From the NCBI GenBank assembly GCA_900467745.1, contig UBQW01000006.1:1-64000 (forward strand): a stretch of DNA of 64,000 bases, given 5' to 3'. The notes beneath the pieces are model-generated. The model saw only the letters and a list, made by a program, of their open reading frames with translations. It was not told where the DNA came from and did not search any database. This document shows positions 1 through 8,224 of the stretch, piece by piece (the stretch's first letter is position 1; each line of letters starts with the position of its first letter). Position numbers and translations under genes: made by a program. Source of the stretch: Hyphomicrobiales bacterium. GTDB taxonomy: Bacteria > Pseudomonadota > Alphaproteobacteria > Rhizobiales > Rhizobiaceae.

Positions 1-1131
1 GCCGCCGTTGCCGCCGTTGCCAGCTGCACCGCCGTTGCCGCCGTGGTTGCTGCCGCCGTTGCCGCCGTTGCCTGCAGCACCGCCGTTACCACCGCTGCCG
101 CCGCCGTTGCTGCCGCCATTGCCGCCAGAACCACCGTTGCCACCGCTTCCGCCGAAGCCACCGTTGTTGCTGCCGCCATTGCCGCCATTGCCGGCCTTGC
201 CGCCATTGCCGCCGTCGCCGCCATGGTTGCTGCCGCCATTGCCGCCATTGCCGCCTTTGCCGCCGTTGCCGCCCTTGCCGCCGTTGCCGCCGCGGTTGTT
301 GCCGCCGTTGCCACCGTTGCCGGCCGCACCGCCGTTACCGCCGTCGCCGCCCCACCAGTTGCCGCCAGTGCCGCCGCCGCCGCCGTTGCCGCCGTTGCCG
401 CCCTTGCCGCCACGGTCGTTGCCGCCGCGACCGCCGTTACCGGCTTTACCGCCGTTACCGCCGTCACCGCCCCACCAGCTGCCGGCATTGCCGCCGCCGC
501 CGCCGTTGCCACCGTTGCCGCCATCGCCGCCTCGGTTGTTTCCGCCGTTTCCGCCGTTGCCGGCATTGCCGCCGTTGCCGCCCTTGCCGCCATGGTAGCT
601 GCCGCCGTTTCCGCCGCCGCCGCCACTGCCGCCATTGCCACCGTCACCGCCGTAGTTGTCGCCGCCATTGCCGCCGTTACCGGCATTGCCGCCGCTACCA
701 CCGCCACCACCACCACTGCCGTGGCCGTGGCCATGTCCGTGGCCGTTACCATTGCCGGGGTCGTTCCAACCACCGCCATTGTTATTGCCGCCATGATGGC
801 GGCCACGATGACGGCCACGACCGTTGCCGTCATCCTCGCCGCCAGGATCACTGATGACAGTGACAGGGCCGGCGCTCGCGGTGTTGGTACCGCCGCTACC
901 GCTGCCATTGCTGGAAGAACCGTCGCTCCCGTTCCGCCCATTTCGATCATGGTTGGAATCGGTGAAGGGGTTCACGTCAAAAATCGACTGCACCGGGAAG
1001 CACAGTCGCTCCTCAATCGATCCCGGCTGCACGTTTCTGCAATCGAGATTGAGCGCCTGAGCGCTCCCTAGGCTCGTTCCTGCCAGCAGAAATCCTACAC
1101 TGACAGAGAGCTTCAATAGTGTTCTGTTCAT
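1..1131 (-). CDS. Secreted Gly/Asn-rich tandem-repeat protein (3' end outside window)
   Basis: The minus-strand frame starting at ATG 1131 is open through all 377 codons to the window edge, so the C-terminus is missing. It is preceded by a GGGAG ribosome site. A signal peptide (MNRTLLKLSV..., ending near AQA at residue 27) precedes a short region with two cysteines, then a Ser/Asn/Arg/His-rich linker. From about residue 138 the protein is almost pure GGX triplets (X = N, D, K or A), interrupted about every 20 residues by a three-residue spacer such as SNH, NNR, SWW or SYH. This gives about eleven 60-bp tandem units, with one unit offset by 9 bp. It resembles structural or adhesin-like Gly-rich surface proteins, but I recognise no named family. 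The function is unknown. The divergent neighbour is a LapG-like peptidase. Confidence 0.8.
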   Translation of the reverse strand, partial: MNRTLLKLSVSVGFLLAGTSLGSAQALNLDCRNVQPGSIEERLCFPVQSIFDVNPFTDSNHDRNGRNGSDGSSSNGSGSGGTNTASAGPVTVISDPGGEDDGNGRGRHRGRHHGGNNNGGGWNDPGNGNGHGHGHGHGSGGGGGGSGGNAGNGGNGGDNYGGDGGNGGSGGGGGNGGSYHGGKGGNGGNAGNGGNGGNNRGGDGGNGGNGGGGGNAGSWWGGDGGNGGKAGNGGRGGNDRGGKGGNGGNGGGGGTGGNWWGGDGGNGGAAGNGGNGGNNRGGNGGKGGNGGKGGNGGNGGSNHGGDGGNGGKAGNGGNGGSNNGGFGGSGGNGGSGGNGGSNGGGSGGNGGAAGNGGNGGSNHGGNGGAAGNGGNGG

Positions 1132-1148
1132 TTCGCTCACTCCCATCG

Positions 1149-1164
1149 TTAACGTGGCGTTAAC
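1149..1164. promoter_or_regulatory. Perfect CtrA-type box TTAA-N7-TTAAC
   Basis: TTAA (1149-1152), seven bases, then TTAAC (1160-1164) matches the full alphaproteobacterial CtrA consensus. It lies 18 bp upstream of the Gly/Asn-rich gene start (minus) and about 150 bp upstream of the peptidase gene (plus). Its closeness to the minus-strand start is compatible with repression, or with activation of the plus-strand gene. CtrA binding is inferred, not shown. Confidence 0.55.
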
Positions 1165-1315
1165 AGGGAATTTTTATATGAGTGAGCGGTAAATTAGGAA
1201 GGACAAATAAAAATGAGGAGCGTACTCAATTCGGCTGCAATTGCATTATTTAGTATAAAAGCATCACCTAATAGTAGATAATCGCGGAACCACTGAATAA
1301 CTCCAGGAGCTTTAT

Positions 1316-1903
1316 ATGCGAAGAATTGCGGCCATTCTAGGTTTTGTTTTGAGTATTCCTTTAATTTCTAGTCAGAGTTTTGCAGGGTCCGAAATTCCCG
1401 CCAGCCGTTCTATCTCTCCACCTGTCGGCTTCGGCGCGGCCTGTGCCAAATATGGATGGGTCTGCCATGGAAAGGGCGGCGCCGATGTTGGCGACAAGGA
1501 AGCGCTGCGGGCACTCCAGGCGGTCAATCGCTACGTAAATGCCAAGGTGAAGCCGACCGAGGATCGGGTCACGAGCGGCCGTTCGGAGAACTGGACGCTG
1601 CCCGTCAACAACAAGGGCGACTGCGAGGACTATGCGCTCTTGAAGATGAAGACCCTGCTCGACATCGGCTTTCCAACCAGCAAGCTGGCGCTTTCGGTGG
1701 TGCTCGATCGCCGTGGCGAAAACCACCTCGTCCTTATCGCCCGTCTGAAGTCCGGCGACTACGTGCTCGACAATCTCGCCTACAACGTCAAGCCATGGCA
1801 GCGCACGGGCTATACCTTCCTCGCCAGCCAGAACTTCAACAGCAAGGCCAATTGGCAGGTGACATTGGCAGGGCCACGCGCCAGCCAGTTCATCAAGGGC
1901 TGA
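1316..1903 (+). CDS. Transglutaminase-like cysteine peptidase (BTLCP/LapG-like family)
   Basis: This is a 195-aa exported protein. AGGAG lies just upstream of the ATG, and a signal peptide ends near residue 24 (SFAG). The bacterial transglutaminase-like cysteine peptidase fold shows its triad: Cys in GDCEDYALLK (about residue 102), His in GENHLVL (about 140) and Asp in VLDNLA (about 154). Relatives include LapG, the periplasmic protease that releases large adhesins from the cell surface, and many uncharacterised rhizobial paralogues. It is transcribed divergently from the Gly/Asn repeat protein, which makes that protein a candidate substrate. This pairing is inference. The family assignment is firm. 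Confidence 0.85.
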   Translation: MRRIAAILGFVLSIPLISSQSFAGSEIPASRSISPPVGFGAACAKYGWVCHGKGGADVGDKEALRALQAVNRYVNAKVKPTEDRVTSGRSENWTLPVNNKGDCEDYALLKMKTLLDIGFPTSKLALSVVLDRRGENHLVLIARLKSGDYVLDNLAYNVKPWQRTGYTFLASQNFNSKANWQVTLAGPRASQFIKG

Positions 1904-1931
1904 AAGGGCTTTATCGGCGCGATCGATCGCT

Positions 1932-1954
1932 GAAGGCCGCACAATGCGGCCTTC
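1932..1954 (+). terminator. Strong hairpin after the BTLCP gene
   Basis: GAAGGCCGC and GCGGCCTTC form a perfect 9-bp stem around a 5-nt loop, 28 bp after the stop codon. No T-run follows, so it may stabilise the mRNA end rather than terminate intrinsically. Confidence 0.45.
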
Positions 1955-2122
1955 GCAACCAACGCTGGAATCTCGCACATAGCGGGTACAATTCGATATG
2001 TTGCGGGCGAGACACACATCTCGCAATGCAGCATAGACGACCGCACTGCCGCATTTTTGTCATCGAACTGTCACCAACCTTCCGGTAGGCAACTTCCTAT
2101 CAACAACGATAGGAACGCCCCC

Positions 2123-3145
2123 ATGACTATCCGATCCATCCTCCTGGGCTCCGCTGCCGCCATGAGCATCATGTCGTCCGCGCAGGCTGCTGACGCCATT
2201 GTCGCGGCCGAACCCGAAGCCGTTGAATACGTCCGCGTCTGCGACGCCTACGGCACCGGCTACTTCTACATCCCCGGCACCGAGACCTGTCTTTCGGTCG
2301 GCGGTTATATCCGCGTCGAAGAACGCTTCGGCCGCAACGTCTCCGGTACGTCCGACTGGAACTCCTGGACCCGTGGCCAGGTCACGCTGAGCTCCAAGAG
2401 CGAAACCGAATACGGCACGCTGACCGGCGTCATCACCATGCGTACCAACGCCGAGAACGCCTCCACCCAGACGGCACTTCTGCAGGAAGGCTATATCGAC
2501 CTCGCCGGCGTGCGCGTCGGTATGCAGTATTCCTGGTGGGATAACGACCGCAGCATGGGCACCGGCGAGACCGATGTGATCTCCAGCAACCAGACGATCC
2601 ACAACTCGATCCGCTACATGTACGAGACGCCGAACTTCAGCGCCGGCGTTTCGGTCGACGAACTGGAAGATCGCTATCGCACCAAGCCGGGCGAAAGCCC
2701 CAATAACATTGGCGTCACCGGCCAGCTCTTCGGCAAGGCCGGCGCCGTCAGCGGCTACCTGCTCGCCGGCTACGACACCGACACCGAGGAAGTTGCGCTT
2801 CGCGGTATCCTGTTTGCCGACGTCGGCCCGGGCCAGCTCGGTGTTTATGGCCTGTGGGCCAGCGGCGCCAACTACTACTACGAGGAATCCGAGTGGGCGC
2901 TCGGCGCGCAATACGCTTGGAAGGCCACCGACAAGCTCTCGATCATCCCCGGCTACCAGTATTTCAGCAAGATCTCGCTGGATTCGAATGGCGAATTCAC
3001 CGGCGGCGACGCCTGGCGCGCCGGCGTGACCGTCGATTACAAGGTTGCGACCAACCTGCTCACCAAGCTCAGCGTCCAGTATTACGATCCTGACAACGCG
3101 CCCGAGCAGGTCCAGGGCTTCCTGCGCTTCCAGCGCACTTTCTAA
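2123..3145 (+). CDS. ropA: RopA-type outer-membrane porin
   Basis: This 340-aa beta-barrel porin of the alphaproteobacterial Porin_2 family forms a general diffusion pore in the outer membrane. I chose the ATG at 2123 because it gives the canonical signal peptide MTIRSILLGSAAAM...SSAQA and follows AGGAA. The earlier in-frame start at 2057 only adds an implausible polar leader. The mature N-terminus ADAIVAAEPEAVEYVRVCDAYG and the paired Cys of VCDAYGTGYFYIPGTETC are hallmarks of rhizobial porins. The protein ends in an aromatic residue (QRTF), as BAM substrates do. Rhizobial genomes usually carry several paralogues, so the symbol is a family-level call. Confidence 0.88.
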   Translation: MTIRSILLGSAAAMSIMSSAQAADAIVAAEPEAVEYVRVCDAYGTGYFYIPGTETCLSVGGYIRVEERFGRNVSGTSDWNSWTRGQVTLSSKSETEYGTLTGVITMRTNAENASTQTALLQEGYIDLAGVRVGMQYSWWDNDRSMGTGETDVISSNQTIHNSIRYMYETPNFSAGVSVDELEDRYRTKPGESPNNIGVTGQLFGKAGAVSGYLLAGYDTDTEEVALRGILFADVGPGQLGVYGLWASGANYYYEESEWALGAQYAWKATDKLSIIPGYQYFSKISLDSNGEFTGGDAWRAGVTVDYKVATNLLTKLSVQYYDPDNAPEQVQGFLRFQRTF

Positions 3146-3165
3146 GCAAACGCAAAACGACGTGG

Positions 3166-3183
3166 GCCGCGCTTCGGCGCGGC
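3166..3183 (+). terminator. Hairpin with UUCG tetraloop after porin gene
   Basis: GCCGCGC-TTCG-GCGCGGC is a perfect 7-bp stem closed by a stable UUCG tetraloop, 20 bp after the porin stop. A pyrimidine-rich but not T-only tail follows. Confidence 0.5.
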
Positions 3184-3574
3184 TCGCCCTCTTCCTGGTC
3201 CTATCTTGAGGCGCATCAGCCGCCAACCCGGGCCAACCTGACAGGCAAGCCGCTTCATCGCCATCGACGGCATCACACTGCCATCGCCGATCTACGCGCG
3301 GCCAGCGTCGCCTAGCGCGATCGCGACAATTCCAAGCACATAAATCAACGCCCACGGTCTATCCTGCGACACTGAGAACAGTCACCTGCCCCGGAAACGG
3401 ATCTCGGGCAAGATGGTCGCCGGGTTCGTGCGGGCGGCAACGAAGTTTCATCGACGCCACGCAATAGCCGGCTCAGGACTGAGAAAAGGCGAGGAAGTGT
3501 TTTTTTGGTGGCGGAACAATGCGATCCGCCCTATCGTTTCCTCTAGGCAATGGAGGTTGCCGAAGGAGGAAAAC
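3184..3574. other. Intergenic region without a convincing gene
   Basis: I see no ORF with coding character here. The last 30 bases carry the leader and ribosome site of the microprotein at 3575. Reading frames in this stretch lack ribosome sites and family resemblance. Confidence 0.5.
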
Positions 3575-3667
3575 ATGAACGATAGCGTTTTTGGCTTTCT
3601 GGTCGCTGCGGAAATGTCCGCTTTGTTTTGGGCTGGTGTATTCCTGGTGGCCGGCACATTGTCATAA
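3575..3667 (+). CDS. 30-aa single-pass membrane microprotein
   Basis: AAGGAGGA at 3563-3570 is a near-perfect Shine-Dalgarno sequence ending 4 nt before this ATG. It is one of the strongest sites in the window, which is why I call this short frame coding. The product begins MNDSVFGFLVAAEMSALFW and is one hydrophobic helix with a short charged N-terminus. It has no recognisable family. It lies between the porin and the tRNA and is not part of an obvious operon. Such peptides often bind larger membrane complexes, but no role can be assigned. Confidence 0.55.
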   Translation: MNDSVFGFLVAAEMSALFWAGVFLVAGTLS

Positions 3668-3689
3668 GACGTTGTTATTGCCGGAAAAA

Positions 3690-3766
3690 TGGTAGCGGGG
3701 GGCGGAATTGAACCGCCGACCTCAGGGTTATGAATCCTGCGCTCTCACCAACTGAGCTACCCAGCC
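3690..3766 (-). tRNA. tRNA-Met (anticodon CAU), possibly tRNA-Ile2
   Basis: This 77-nt cloverleaf has an encoded CCA end (3690-3692), a D-arm TAGCTCAG, anticodon loop TTCATAA and T-loop TTCAATT. The CAU anticodon is called elongator Met. A lysidine-modified tRNA-Ile2 would look the same at the anticodon, and TilS is encoded in this window. Two stem positions do not pair: U4 with C69 in the acceptor stem and A31 with C39 next to the anticodon loop. It is followed on the same strand by no gene, and mnmA lies upstream on the same strand. Confidence 0.88.
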
Positions 3767-3878
3767 AAACCACCGAACGATGCCGTTTGCGATGCGCCCG
3801 GCTCGTTGAATGAGCGGCTTATAAGGCGGCCTTCACGGTCATGTCAAGCACATGATCGAGAAAATCACCGGGCTTTTG

Positions 3879-5078
3879 TCACGCCGCCACGGCACCTTCA
3901 AGAAGCGCCTTCAGCGACGCTTCCGCCTCTGGCTCACGCTCCGAGCGCTCGATGAAACCACCACCATAGACGCGCGCATTGTCGCCAGGCGCCGAATAAA
4001 GCGCGCAGGCCTGACCGGGCGCGACACCCGCTTCGCCAACCGCGAGATCCACGTAGATGCCGGTGTGATCGGCATGCAGCACCGCCGGCGTCGGCATGCG
4101 CGTCGAGCGCACCTTGGCGAAACAGGCAAAGCCCTCGCCCGCAGCCGCCTGCGCAAGCTCCTCGTCTCCAAGCCAATTCACGTCGCGCAGATAAACACGG
4201 TGTGTTTCCAGTGCTTCCTTGGGGCCAACGATGACACGCCGCGAGCGGGCGTCGAGATAGACGACGTAGAGCGGCTCGCCGGTGGCAACGCCGATACCGC
4301 GCCGCTGGCCGATCGTATAATGCAGGATGCCCTCATGCTGGCCGAGCACCCGGCCGTCGAGATGCACGATCTCGCCCGCCAGCGCCGCGTTCGGCTTCAG
4401 CTTGTTGATGATGTCGGTGTACTTGCCCTGCGGCACGAAACAGATGTCCTGGCTGTCGGCCTTCTTGGCGACGACGAGGCCCATCTCTTCGGCGAGCTTG
4501 CGGGTTTCCGCTTTCGGCAATCCGCCGAGCGGGAAGCGCAGATAGTCGATCTGCTCCTGCGTGGTGGCAAACAGGAAGTAGCTCTGGTCGCGATCGGCGT
4601 CAGCCGGGCGGTAAAGCGCGCGACGGCCGGGATTACCGGGCGCCGGATTGGCGCCGGAGCGGATATAATGACCAGTCGCCAGCGCATCGGCGCCGAGCTC
4701 GCGCGCGGTCTCCAAGAGATCGGCGAACTTGACCGTCTGGTTGCACGACACGCAGGGGATCGGCGTCTCGCCGGCGACATAGCTTTCCATGAACGGATTG
4801 ATGACGGTGTCGCGGAAGCGCTTTTCGTAATCCAGCACATAGTGCGGAATACCGAGCGTTTCGCAGACCCGGCGCGCATCGTCGATATCCTGGCCCGCGC
4901 AGCAGGAACCGGCACGATGCACGGCCGCACCATGATCGTAGAGCTGCAGCGTGATGCCGAGCACATCATAGCCCTGCCGCTTCAAAATGCCGGCCACGAC
5001 CGAGCTGTCGACGCCGCCAGACATGGCCACGACAACGCGCGTATCTTCCGGCCTCTTGTCAAAATCCAGTGTGTTCAC
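3879..5078 (-). CDS. mnmA: tRNA-specific 2-thiouridylase MnmA
   Basis: MnmA adenylates U34 of tRNA-Lys, -Glu and -Gln, then inserts sulfur to give 2-thiouridine in the cytoplasm. The 399-aa product shows the PP-loop SGGVDSS at residues 20-26, the catalytic Cys of PCVSCN (108/111) and the second catalytic Cys of SQDICF (about 208). The C-terminal region carries the QRRGIGV segment and the beta-barrel. The length is typical for rhizobia. It is monocistronic, with a tRNA gene about 110 bp downstream. The call rests on intact motifs over the whole length. Confidence 0.97.
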   Translation of the reverse strand: MNTLDFDKRPEDTRVVVAMSGGVDSSVVAGILKRQGYDVLGITLQLYDHGAAVHRAGSCCAGQDIDDARRVCETLGIPHYVLDYEKRFRDTVINPFMESYVAGETPIPCVSCNQTVKFADLLETARELGADALATGHYIRSGANPAPGNPGRRALYRPADADRDQSYFLFATTQEQIDYLRFPLGGLPKAETRKLAEEMGLVVAKKADSQDICFVPQGKYTDIINKLKPNAALAGEIVHLDGRVLGQHEGILHYTIGQRRGIGVATGEPLYVVYLDARSRRVIVGPKEALETHRVYLRDVNWLGDEELAQAAAGEGFACFAKVRSTRMPTPAVLHADHTGIYVDLAVGEAGVAPGQACALYSAPGDNARVYGGGFIERSEREPEAEASLKALLEGAVAA

Positions 5079-5270
5079 GGGGGTGCTGCCAATTCAAAAG
5101 GGTATCTTTATCCGCCCTATCCTACAGAATTTTGGCGGATTTGCATCGCGACCAACGGGATCGACCGCCGGCTCTTGTCTGGCGGTGGATATAGAAAGGA
5201 TTGGGGGCGCGTGCAAGGGGCGGTGATTTTGGGGTGGTGGTAGGTGTCTATGGAGAGGTTTGAGCGAGTA

Positions 5271-5396
5271 GCCCCCTCATCCGCCTGCCGGCACCTTCTC
5301 CCCGCGGGGGAGAAGAGACTCGGAGCAGGCCGCTCGCGCCAACCTCCCCTTCGCCCCAACGGGGAGAAGGTGGCCCGAAGGGTCGGATGAGGGGGC
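5271..5396. repeat. RIME-like rhizobial palindromic repeat, copy A
   Basis: This 126-bp element sits between mnmA and the GGDEF-EAL gene. Its outer 13-bp inverted repeats are perfect (GCCCCCTCATCCG at 5271 and its complement ending at 5396), with inner CTTCTCCCC/GGGGAGAAG palindromes. The left half is nearly identical to copy B at 31460. It matches the architecture of Rhizobium-specific intergenic mosaic elements. It is non-coding. Confidence 0.75.
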
Positions 5397-5442
5397 CACC
5401 CGGCACACCCTCTCCAAACGCACACCGAACTCCCCACTCCCC

Positions 5443-7545
5443 TCAAGCCGCCGTCGAAGCCACCACACCCCCGCCCGCAATCAACCGCTCGGCTTCAGCA
5501 AGCGGCATCGGCTTACCCAGCAGATACCCCTGAACCTCGTGAAACCCTTCCTGCCGCAACCGCAGCAGTTGCGCGTCGGTCTCGATCCCCTCGGCGAGCG
5601 TCGTCGCATTGAAGCCGGAGCCGATACCGACCACGGCGCGCACGATCGCCAGGTTGCCGGGGTCGGTGTCGATGCCGGCGATGAAGCTGCGGTCGAGCTT
5701 GATCTTGTCGAAGGCAAAGGCGCGCAGATAGCTGAAGGAAGAGTAACCGGTGCCGAAGTCGTCAATGGCGATGCGGATGCCGAGCTCCTTCAGCGCCTTC
5801 AAGAGCGGCAGGCTCTGGCCGACATCGGCGAGGAAGACCGATTCCGTGATCTCGATCTCCAGCCGCTCCGGCCGTAACCCGCTCTCGTCGAGCGCCGAGA
5901 CGACGCTGGCAAGCAGGCTGGTGTGGCGAAACTGGCTGACCGAGAGATTGACAGCCACCTTGAGCTCCGACGGCCAGCGTGCAGCGGTCCGGCAGGCCTC
6001 GCGAAGCACCCACTCGCCGATCGCGACGATCAGGCCGGTCTCTTCGGCAACGGGAATGAACTCCATCGGCGGCACCAGCCCGCGCTCCGGATGGTTCCAG
6101 CGGATCAGCGCCTCGAAGCCGCCGAGCCCGTCATTTTCCAGCTGTACGATCGGCTGGTAATAGAGCTCGAACTGGTTTTTCTGCAGCGCCTCGCGCAGCT
6201 CCACCGTCAGCATGTGCCGGCGCTCGGCCTCAAGCCGCATCGAGGGCTCGTAGAAGCGATAGGTCGAGCGGCCGCTCTCCTTGGCAGCGTAGAGCGCGAG
6301 GTCGGCATGCCGCATGAGGACATCGTCGTCGTCGGCATGATCGGGCGCCAGCGCGATGCCGATGCTGCAGGTGACATGCTCGTTGACGCCGTCGAGATCG
6401 AAGGGCGAGGAGAGCGACGCAAGCAGCCGCTCGGCGAACCGCTCGATGCAGCCGGCCTCCCGGAAGCCCACCAGCAGCGCGAACTCGTCGCCGCCGAGAC
6501 GCGCCACGAGATCGCCGTCGTCGGCAAGACCGGTCAGCCGGGCGGCCACCTGGCAGAGCAGCGCATCGCCGGCCGCATGGCCCTTGCTGTCGTTGATATG
6601 CTTGAAGTGATCGACATCGAGATAAAGCAGCGCCACCGGCTTGTCGGCGGTGGCAAGCGAAGAGACGCGCTTGATGTGCTCGGCGAAGAAGGCGCGGTTC
6701 GGCAGGCCGGTCAGAACGTCGTGCATGGCCATATAGGCAAGCCGCGCCTCGACCGAGCGCTCCTCGGTCACATCCTGCGAGATGCCGAGCAGGTAACGCG
6801 GGGCGCTGCCATCGGGCGACGGCAGGGCGCGCTTGACGGTTCTCAAAATGCGCTGCTGGCCATCTGAGCGCTGCATCGTTTCTTCGAAGCTGATCGCCGC
6901 CGGCGCCGCGAAGGCCCGCGCATCCTGCTCGCGAAACGCCGCCGACTGCTCCTTGTCGAAGAAAAGATGATCGCTGCGGCCGACCACATCGACAGAACGA
7001 CGACCGACGATCTCGCCACAGGCTTCGTTGAATAGGATATAGAGACCATCCGCGTCCATGTCCTTGACGAACACGCCGACCGGCAGGTTGTCGACGATGC
7101 TGTCCAGAAGCGAGCGCGTGTCGCTGACCTCGCGGTGCGCGGCATTCACCTCGGTCTGGTCCTGCACGATGGCGAGGATCGCGTCGCGGCCGTTGAAGCG
7201 CACGCCGCGGCCATAGGTCAGCACCTCGAGCATCGTGCCGTCGGCCTTCAGATGCGTCCAGCGCTCGGCCCGCTCCATGTCGGAGCGCGCATGCACGGCT
7301 GTCAGCATCCGCTGGCGCTCATGCGCAGGACGGATGTCGAGCACGGTCATGCCGGCATAGGCTTCACGCGAATAGCCATAGAGATCGACGGCGGCGTTGT
7401 TGACGATCAGGAAGCGCAACGTGTCGGGGTCGTAGACCCACATCGGCGACGGATGGGTTGCGAACAGAGACTGGAAATCATCATTGGGAGTATCGGTCGA
7501 AACGAATGCTCTCTGAATACCTGTCATCGGCAATGTCACAATCAC
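5443..7545 (-). CDS. PAS-PAS-GGDEF-EAL cyclic-di-GMP signalling protein
   Basis: This is a 700-aa soluble protein without membrane segments. Two PAS-type sensor domains (about 25-130 and 145-265) precede a GGDEF domain with an intact RLGGDEF active-site loop. An EAL domain follows with EALIRW, DDFGTGYSS, KLDRSFI and EGIET motifs intact. Both catalytic halves therefore look competent to make and hydrolyse c-di-GMP, so net activity cannot be predicted. The frame opens at GTG 7545. An ATG at 7527 is equally possible because neither has a clear ribosome site. The gene stands alone between a RIME repeat and the merR gene. Confidence 0.92.
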   Translation of the reverse strand: MIVTLPMTGIQRAFVSTDTPNDDFQSLFATHPSPMWVYDPDTLRFLIVNNAAVDLYGYSREAYAGMTVLDIRPAHERQRMLTAVHARSDMERAERWTHLKADGTMLEVLTYGRGVRFNGRDAILAIVQDQTEVNAAHREVSDTRSLLDSIVDNLPVGVFVKDMDADGLYILFNEACGEIVGRRSVDVVGRSDHLFFDKEQSAAFREQDARAFAAPAAISFEETMQRSDGQQRILRTVKRALPSPDGSAPRYLLGISQDVTEERSVEARLAYMAMHDVLTGLPNRAFFAEHIKRVSSLATADKPVALLYLDVDHFKHINDSKGHAAGDALLCQVAARLTGLADDGDLVARLGGDEFALLVGFREAGCIERFAERLLASLSSPFDLDGVNEHVTCSIGIALAPDHADDDDVLMRHADLALYAAKESGRSTYRFYEPSMRLEAERRHMLTVELREALQKNQFELYYQPIVQLENDGLGGFEALIRWNHPERGLVPPMEFIPVAEETGLIVAIGEWVLREACRTAARWPSELKVAVNLSVSQFRHTSLLASVVSALDESGLRPERLEIEITESVFLADVGQSLPLLKALKELGIRIAIDDFGTGYSSFSYLRAFAFDKIKLDRSFIAGIDTDPGNLAIVRAVVGIGSGFNATTLAEGIETDAQLLRLRQEGFHEVQGYLLGKPMPLAEAERLIAGGGVVASTAA

Positions 7546-7721
7546 ATGATTTTGATGGCTGATTCCGACAGTTATAGTGAAAAAAACTAAATAAAATCAG
7601 AATCATAGTTCGCACAAACTTTAGGCGAACCGCCTTCGCGCTGTGCAGCGCTAACCGCTTGTTATGACGTTTCGCGGCTTTTCTTCACACACTGGAAAGG
7701 TCTGCACAAAGATCGACCAGA

Positions 7722-8144
7722 TCAGTGGTGGTTATGGGCGCATTGTCCGTGGTCGGCCAGAACCTCGATCACCCGGCACTGATCGACCCGCCCATGGCCG
7801 CATCCGGCGACCATCGCCTCCAGCTCCACCTTCAGCGCCATCAGGCTGCGGATGCGCTGCTCGACGTCGATAAGCCGTGCCTTGGCGATCGCGTCGGCCG
7901 AGGCGCAGGACTGGTTCGGATCGTCCTGCAGGATAAGAAGCGTGCGGATGGCATCCACCTCGAAGCCCAATTCCCTGGCATGGCGGATGAACACGAGGCG
8001 GCTGATATCGGCGGGCTCGTAGGAGCGCTGGTTACCCTCGCTGCGACTTGGCGCGCTCAGCAGGCCGATGCCCTCGTAATAGCGGATCGTCGGCACCTTC
8101 ACGCCGCTTTGGCGCGATGCCTCGCCGATGGTGATCTTTTTCAT
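7722..8144 (-). CDS. MerR-family metal-responsive regulator (ZntR/CadR-like)
   Basis: This 140-aa regulator carries the N-terminal MerR winged helix (TIGEASRQSGVKVPTIRYYE) and a long dimerisation helix. Cysteines in the SCASAD and GCGHGRVDQC segments and a His-rich tail (AHNHH) are typical of Zn/Cd/Pb sensors of this branch. The second of two adjacent ATGs (8144) has the better spacing to AGGGGG. It is divergent from zntA and faces a perfect dyad in the shared promoter. The expected role is to untwist the zntA promoter when metal is bound. The metal identity is inferred from the neighbour. Confidence 0.9.
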   Translation of the reverse strand: MKKITIGEASRQSGVKVPTIRYYEGIGLLSAPSRSEGNQRSYEPADISRLVFIRHARELGFEVDAIRTLLILQDDPNQSCASADAIAKARLIDVEQRIRSLMALKVELEAMVAGCGHGRVDQCRVIEVLADHGQCAHNHH

Positions 8145-8154
8145 CATTTCCCCC

Positions 8155-8185
8155 TTGCACCTCTAGTCGCTAGAGGATGTAGGAA
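8155..8185 (+). promoter_or_regulatory. MerR-type zntA promoter with operator dyad
   Basis: A -35 TTGCAC (8155-8160) and a -10 TAGGAA (8180-8185) are separated by 19 bp, the over-long spacer typical of MerR-activated promoters. The spacer contains the perfect dyad CCTCTAG-TCG-CTAGAGG (8160-8176). Confidence 0.75.
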
Positions 8186-8224
8186 GGATGCTCGTCAATG
8201 ACAAGGAAGCCCATAAGGAAGCCG

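Noticed and set aside
1-720. CRISPR-like periodic repeats
   Set aside because: The 60-bp units are contiguous, codon-phased and have no unique spacers. They encode protein repeats.
8-1071. Long plus-strand Pro/Leu-rich and Ala/Val-rich ORFs
   Set aside because: They are antisense readings of the GGX repeat gene. Only the minus frame has a ribosome site, a signal peptide and sensible composition.
3852-5243. 463-aa plus-strand ORF
   Set aside because: It is opposite to mnmA, whose motifs are complete. The GC-rich third position keeps the antisense frame open.
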